A stretch of 64,000 nucleotides of DNA from Limnobacter olei (GTDB lineage Bacteria > Pseudomonadota > Gammaproteobacteria > Burkholderiales > Burkholderiaceae_B), in contig NZ_JARFJD010000018.1 of the NCBI RefSeq assembly GCF_029087225.1, positions 31,748 to 95,747 on the forward strand, given 5' to 3'. Every line of letters begins with the position of its first letter. The stretch's first letter is position 1. Below are positions 62,169 through 64,000 of the stretch, in pieces. The translations under genes were made by a program, and so were the position numbers. The notes under the pieces are model-generated. The model searched no databases, had not been told where the DNA came from, and was given only the letters and a program-made list of their open reading frames with translations.

Positions 62169-63701
62169 ATGAACGACAAAATACAAGCCGCTGGTGACGA
62201 ACAGCCAGTTGACGAAAATCAGATTATTGCCGAACGCCGCGGCAAGCTGGCCAAACTGCGCGAGAAGGGTCAACCTTTCCCCAACAGCTTCAAACCTGAA
62301 CACCGCGCTGCCGATTTGCATGCCCACTATGGTTTGCTCGACAAAGAAACACTCGATCCACAGGGCATTGAAGTATCTGTGTCTGGTCGCATGATGTTAA
62401 AGCGCGTGATGGGCAAGGCCAGTTTTGCAACAGTGCAAGACGGCACTGGCCGCATTCAGTTTTACATCAACAACGAAGGCGTGGGCGAAGACGTTCACGG
62501 CGAATTCAAGCACTGGGATTTGGGCGACATCATTGCTGCCAAAGGCAAGCTGTTCAAAACCAACAAAGGTGAGTTGAGCGTGCATTGCACGGAAATCCAC
62601 TTGTTGGCCAAAAGCCTGCGCCCTTTGCCTGACAAATTCCACGGCTTGGCTGATCAGGAAATCAAGTACCGTCAGCGCTACGTGGATTTGATCGTGTCCG
62701 AGCAAACACGCGACACCTTTGTTGCGCGCTCAAGAGCCATGTCATCGGTTCGCAATTTCATGGCCGACCACGGTTTTCTGGAAGTGGAAACGCCCATGTT
62801 GCACCCCATTCCTGGTGGCGCATCGGCCAAGCCTTTCATTACCCACCACAATGCACTGGACATGGAAATGTACTTGCGCATTGCGCCCGAACTGTATTTG
62901 AAGCGCCTGATTGTGGGCGGTTTCGAGCGTGTGTTCGAGATCAATCGCAATTTCCGCAATGAGGGTGTCAGCCCACGCCACAACCCTGAATTCACGATGA
63001 TGGAATTCTATGCGGCGTACTGGAACTACCGCGACTTGATGGACTTCACCGAGCAGGTGATTCAACACGCCGCCACCACTGCGACCGGCAGTGCGAGGTT
63101 GACTTACCAAGGCCGCGAACTGGACTTGTCCAAGCCGTTTGCACGCCTGACGATTGTTGAGGCGATTCAGAAATACTTCCCGGAATATAGTACGGAAGAC
63201 TTGCAGAACATTGACTACCTGAAAAAGGCCTTGGCCAAGAAGGGTGTGCATGTGGACAAAGAGCCTGCGCTGAAAAACGCGGGCATCGGTGCATTGCAGT
63301 TGGCCTTGTTTGAAGAAACGTCTGAAAGCCTGTTGTGGGAACCCACCTTCATCGTGGACTACCCGGTTGAAGTGTCGCCCTTGGCGCGTGCCTCGGATGC
63401 CAATTCACAAATTACCGAACGGTTTGAATTGTTCATCACTGGCCGTGAAATTGCCAACGGTTTTTCTGAGTTGAACGATCCAGAAGACCAAGCCGACCGG
63501 TTCAAAAAGCAGGTTGAGGCCAAAGAAGCGGGCGACGACGAAGCCATGTTCTTTGATGCTGACTTCATTCGTGCGCTTGAATATGGCATGCCACCCACTG
63601 GTGGTTGCGGCATTGGTATCGACCGTTTGATGATGCTGATTACCGATAGCCCCAATATTCGCGATGTGATTTTGTTTCCGCATCTAAGGCGCGAAGATTA
63701 A
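62169..63701 (+). CDS. lysS: Lysyl-tRNA synthetase, class II
   Basis: 510 aa. After a basic N-terminal helix ([16 protein letters not shown]) comes the OB-fold anticodon domain ([18 protein letters not shown]) and the class II catalytic core: motif 1 around [21 protein letters not shown], motif 2 [21 protein letters not shown], motif 3 [18 protein letters not shown]. Charges tRNA-Lys in the cytoplasm. The prfB-lysS order is conserved in many proteobacteria and the genes here are 3 bp apart. Confidence 0.98.
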   Translation: MNDKIQAAGDEQPVDENQIIAERRGKLAKLREKGQPFPNSFKPEHRAADLHAHYGLLDKETLDPQGIEVSVSGRMMLKRVMGKASFATVQDGTGRIQFYINNEGVGEDVHGEFKHWDLGDIIAAKGKLFKTNKGELSVHCTEIHLLAKSLRPLPDKFHGLADQEIKYRQRYVDLIVSEQTRDTFVARSRAMSSVRNFMADHGFLEVETPMLHPIPGGASAKPFITHHNALDMEMYLRIAPELYLKRLIVGGFERVFEINRNFRNEGVSPRHNPEFTMMEFYAAYWNYRDLMDFTEQVIQHAATTATGSARLTYQGRELDLSKPFARLTIVEAIQKYFPEYSTEDLQNIDYLKKALAKKGVHVDKEPALKNAGIGALQLALFEETSESLLWEPTFIVDYPVEVSPLARASDANSQITERFELFITGREIANGFSELNDPEDQADRFKKQVEAKEAGDDEAMFFDADFIRALEYGMPPTGGCGIGIDRLMMLITDSPNIRDVILFPHLRRED

Positions 63702-63807
63702 TCAAGTTTGACTCACCGTGCATGCGTGTTTACAGCACCGTGCGCGGTTTGTATTCGACGCATGTGTTAGTTCTCCCAACGTGTAAGTTCACCGCACGTG
63801 TTCCACC

Positions 63808-63829
63808 ATCCCGCCTTGGCGGGCTTTTA
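63808..63829 (+). terminator. Rho-independent terminator after lysS
   Basis: CCCGCC (63810-63815), loop TT, GGCGGG (63818-63823), then CTTTTAT. It ends the prfB-lysS transcript about 110 bp after the lysS stop. Confidence 0.75.
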
Positions 63830-64000
63830 TCCCTTCTTGATTGCTGGCTCGGTTCATGCGAAACGCAAAAGCGTGTTCGCATCGATTGCTTGCGCAATCG
63901 CCCCTCGCTGCCCATCAAGCCGGAAGCCCACCTGAAATCGGCGGAACGGCGCGACACATGCAGCGAACCTTTGTCTGGTGACACACAACTGAGCATTTAA
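63830..64000. other. Hairpin-rich gene-free end of the window
   Basis: Two back-to-back hairpins follow the terminator: ATGCGAAaCGC-aaaa-GCGtgTTCGCAT (63856-63883) and CGATTGC-ttgc-GCAATCG (63884-63901). No coding frame here is convincing, and I found no clear match to the repeat family at 7 and 48 kb. The next gene lies beyond the window. Confidence 0.5.

Noticed and set aside
63722-64000. Overlapping open frames on both strands at the end of the window
   Set aside because: Low-complexity composition, no motif or ribosome site, and inside a hairpin-rich tail after a terminator.

Overview
The window is 64 kb of a bacterial chromosome with dense genes on both strands. Gene content and order (yicC-gmk-rpoZ...spoT/greB, ppk1/ppx, rph-rdgB-hemW, an rpfE-type gene with recJ-prfB-lysS, lolC-lolD, relA, minCDE, (R)-3-hydroxybutyrate dehydrogenase) point to a betaproteobacterium of the Burkholderiales. 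Base composition looks moderate, nearer 50-55% GC than the high GC of many Burkholderia; a Limnobacter-like organism is my low-confidence guess. It looks motile and chemotactic, uses the glyoxylate bypass, and has polyphosphate and (p)ppGpp metabolism. No tRNA, rRNA, CRISPR array, integrase or complete insertion sequence was seen.

Layout. 1-6.4 kb holds signalling genes: a NarL-type response regulator (cut by the window edge) with its REC-PAS-HisKA_3 kinase, cheR-cheD-cheB, and a REC-degenerate GGDEF-EAL protein. 6.5-14.5 kb holds greB, then on the minus strand yicC, an orphan ADP-ribosyltransferase-like gene, gmk, rpoZ, minC-minD-minE and spoT. 14.5-21.8 kb holds dinB, rph, rdgB, hemW, a hypothetical gene and clpB behind a heat-shock-type promoter. 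21.7-27.7 kb holds an orphan gene, a PF10118 hydrolase divergent from an AraC regulator, an RraA-like gene, an orphan CheD/CNF-like candidate deamidase and isocitrate lyase with long flanking UTRs. 27.7-36.4 kb holds a KefB/YbaL antiporter, a chemoreceptor, a large hybrid kinase, and a LysR gene divergent from a haloacid dehalogenase. 36.4-48.2 kb holds a multi-pass orphan, a cold-shock gene, an OlsB-type acyltransferase, ppx/ppk1, a cysteine-rich orphan, relA, an alpha/beta hydrolase and 3-hydroxybutyrate dehydrogenase. 48.2-48.9 kb is a 626-bp repeat-rich gap. 48.9-63.7 kb holds the transglutaminase/alpha-E/ATP-grasp cassette, comEC, tatD, a DUF2062 gene, lolD-lolC, an RpfE-type gene, recJ, prfB with its programmed frameshift, and lysS.

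Two things stand out beyond the housekeeping content. First, five genes of no clear family sit singly between conserved genes and look like accessory or effector-like proteins: an ADP-ribosyltransferase-like protein with an ExE motif, a small Cys/His protein resembling CheD/CNF deamidases, a Ser/Pro-rich protein with a weak ParB-like stretch, a four-segment membrane protein, and a cysteine-rich membrane protein. Second, a dispersed palindromic repeat family of about 230-260 bp lies in two convergent intergenic gaps (7.08-7.31 kb and 48.6-48.87 kb), with a third, inverted half copy at 48.34-48.43 kb.
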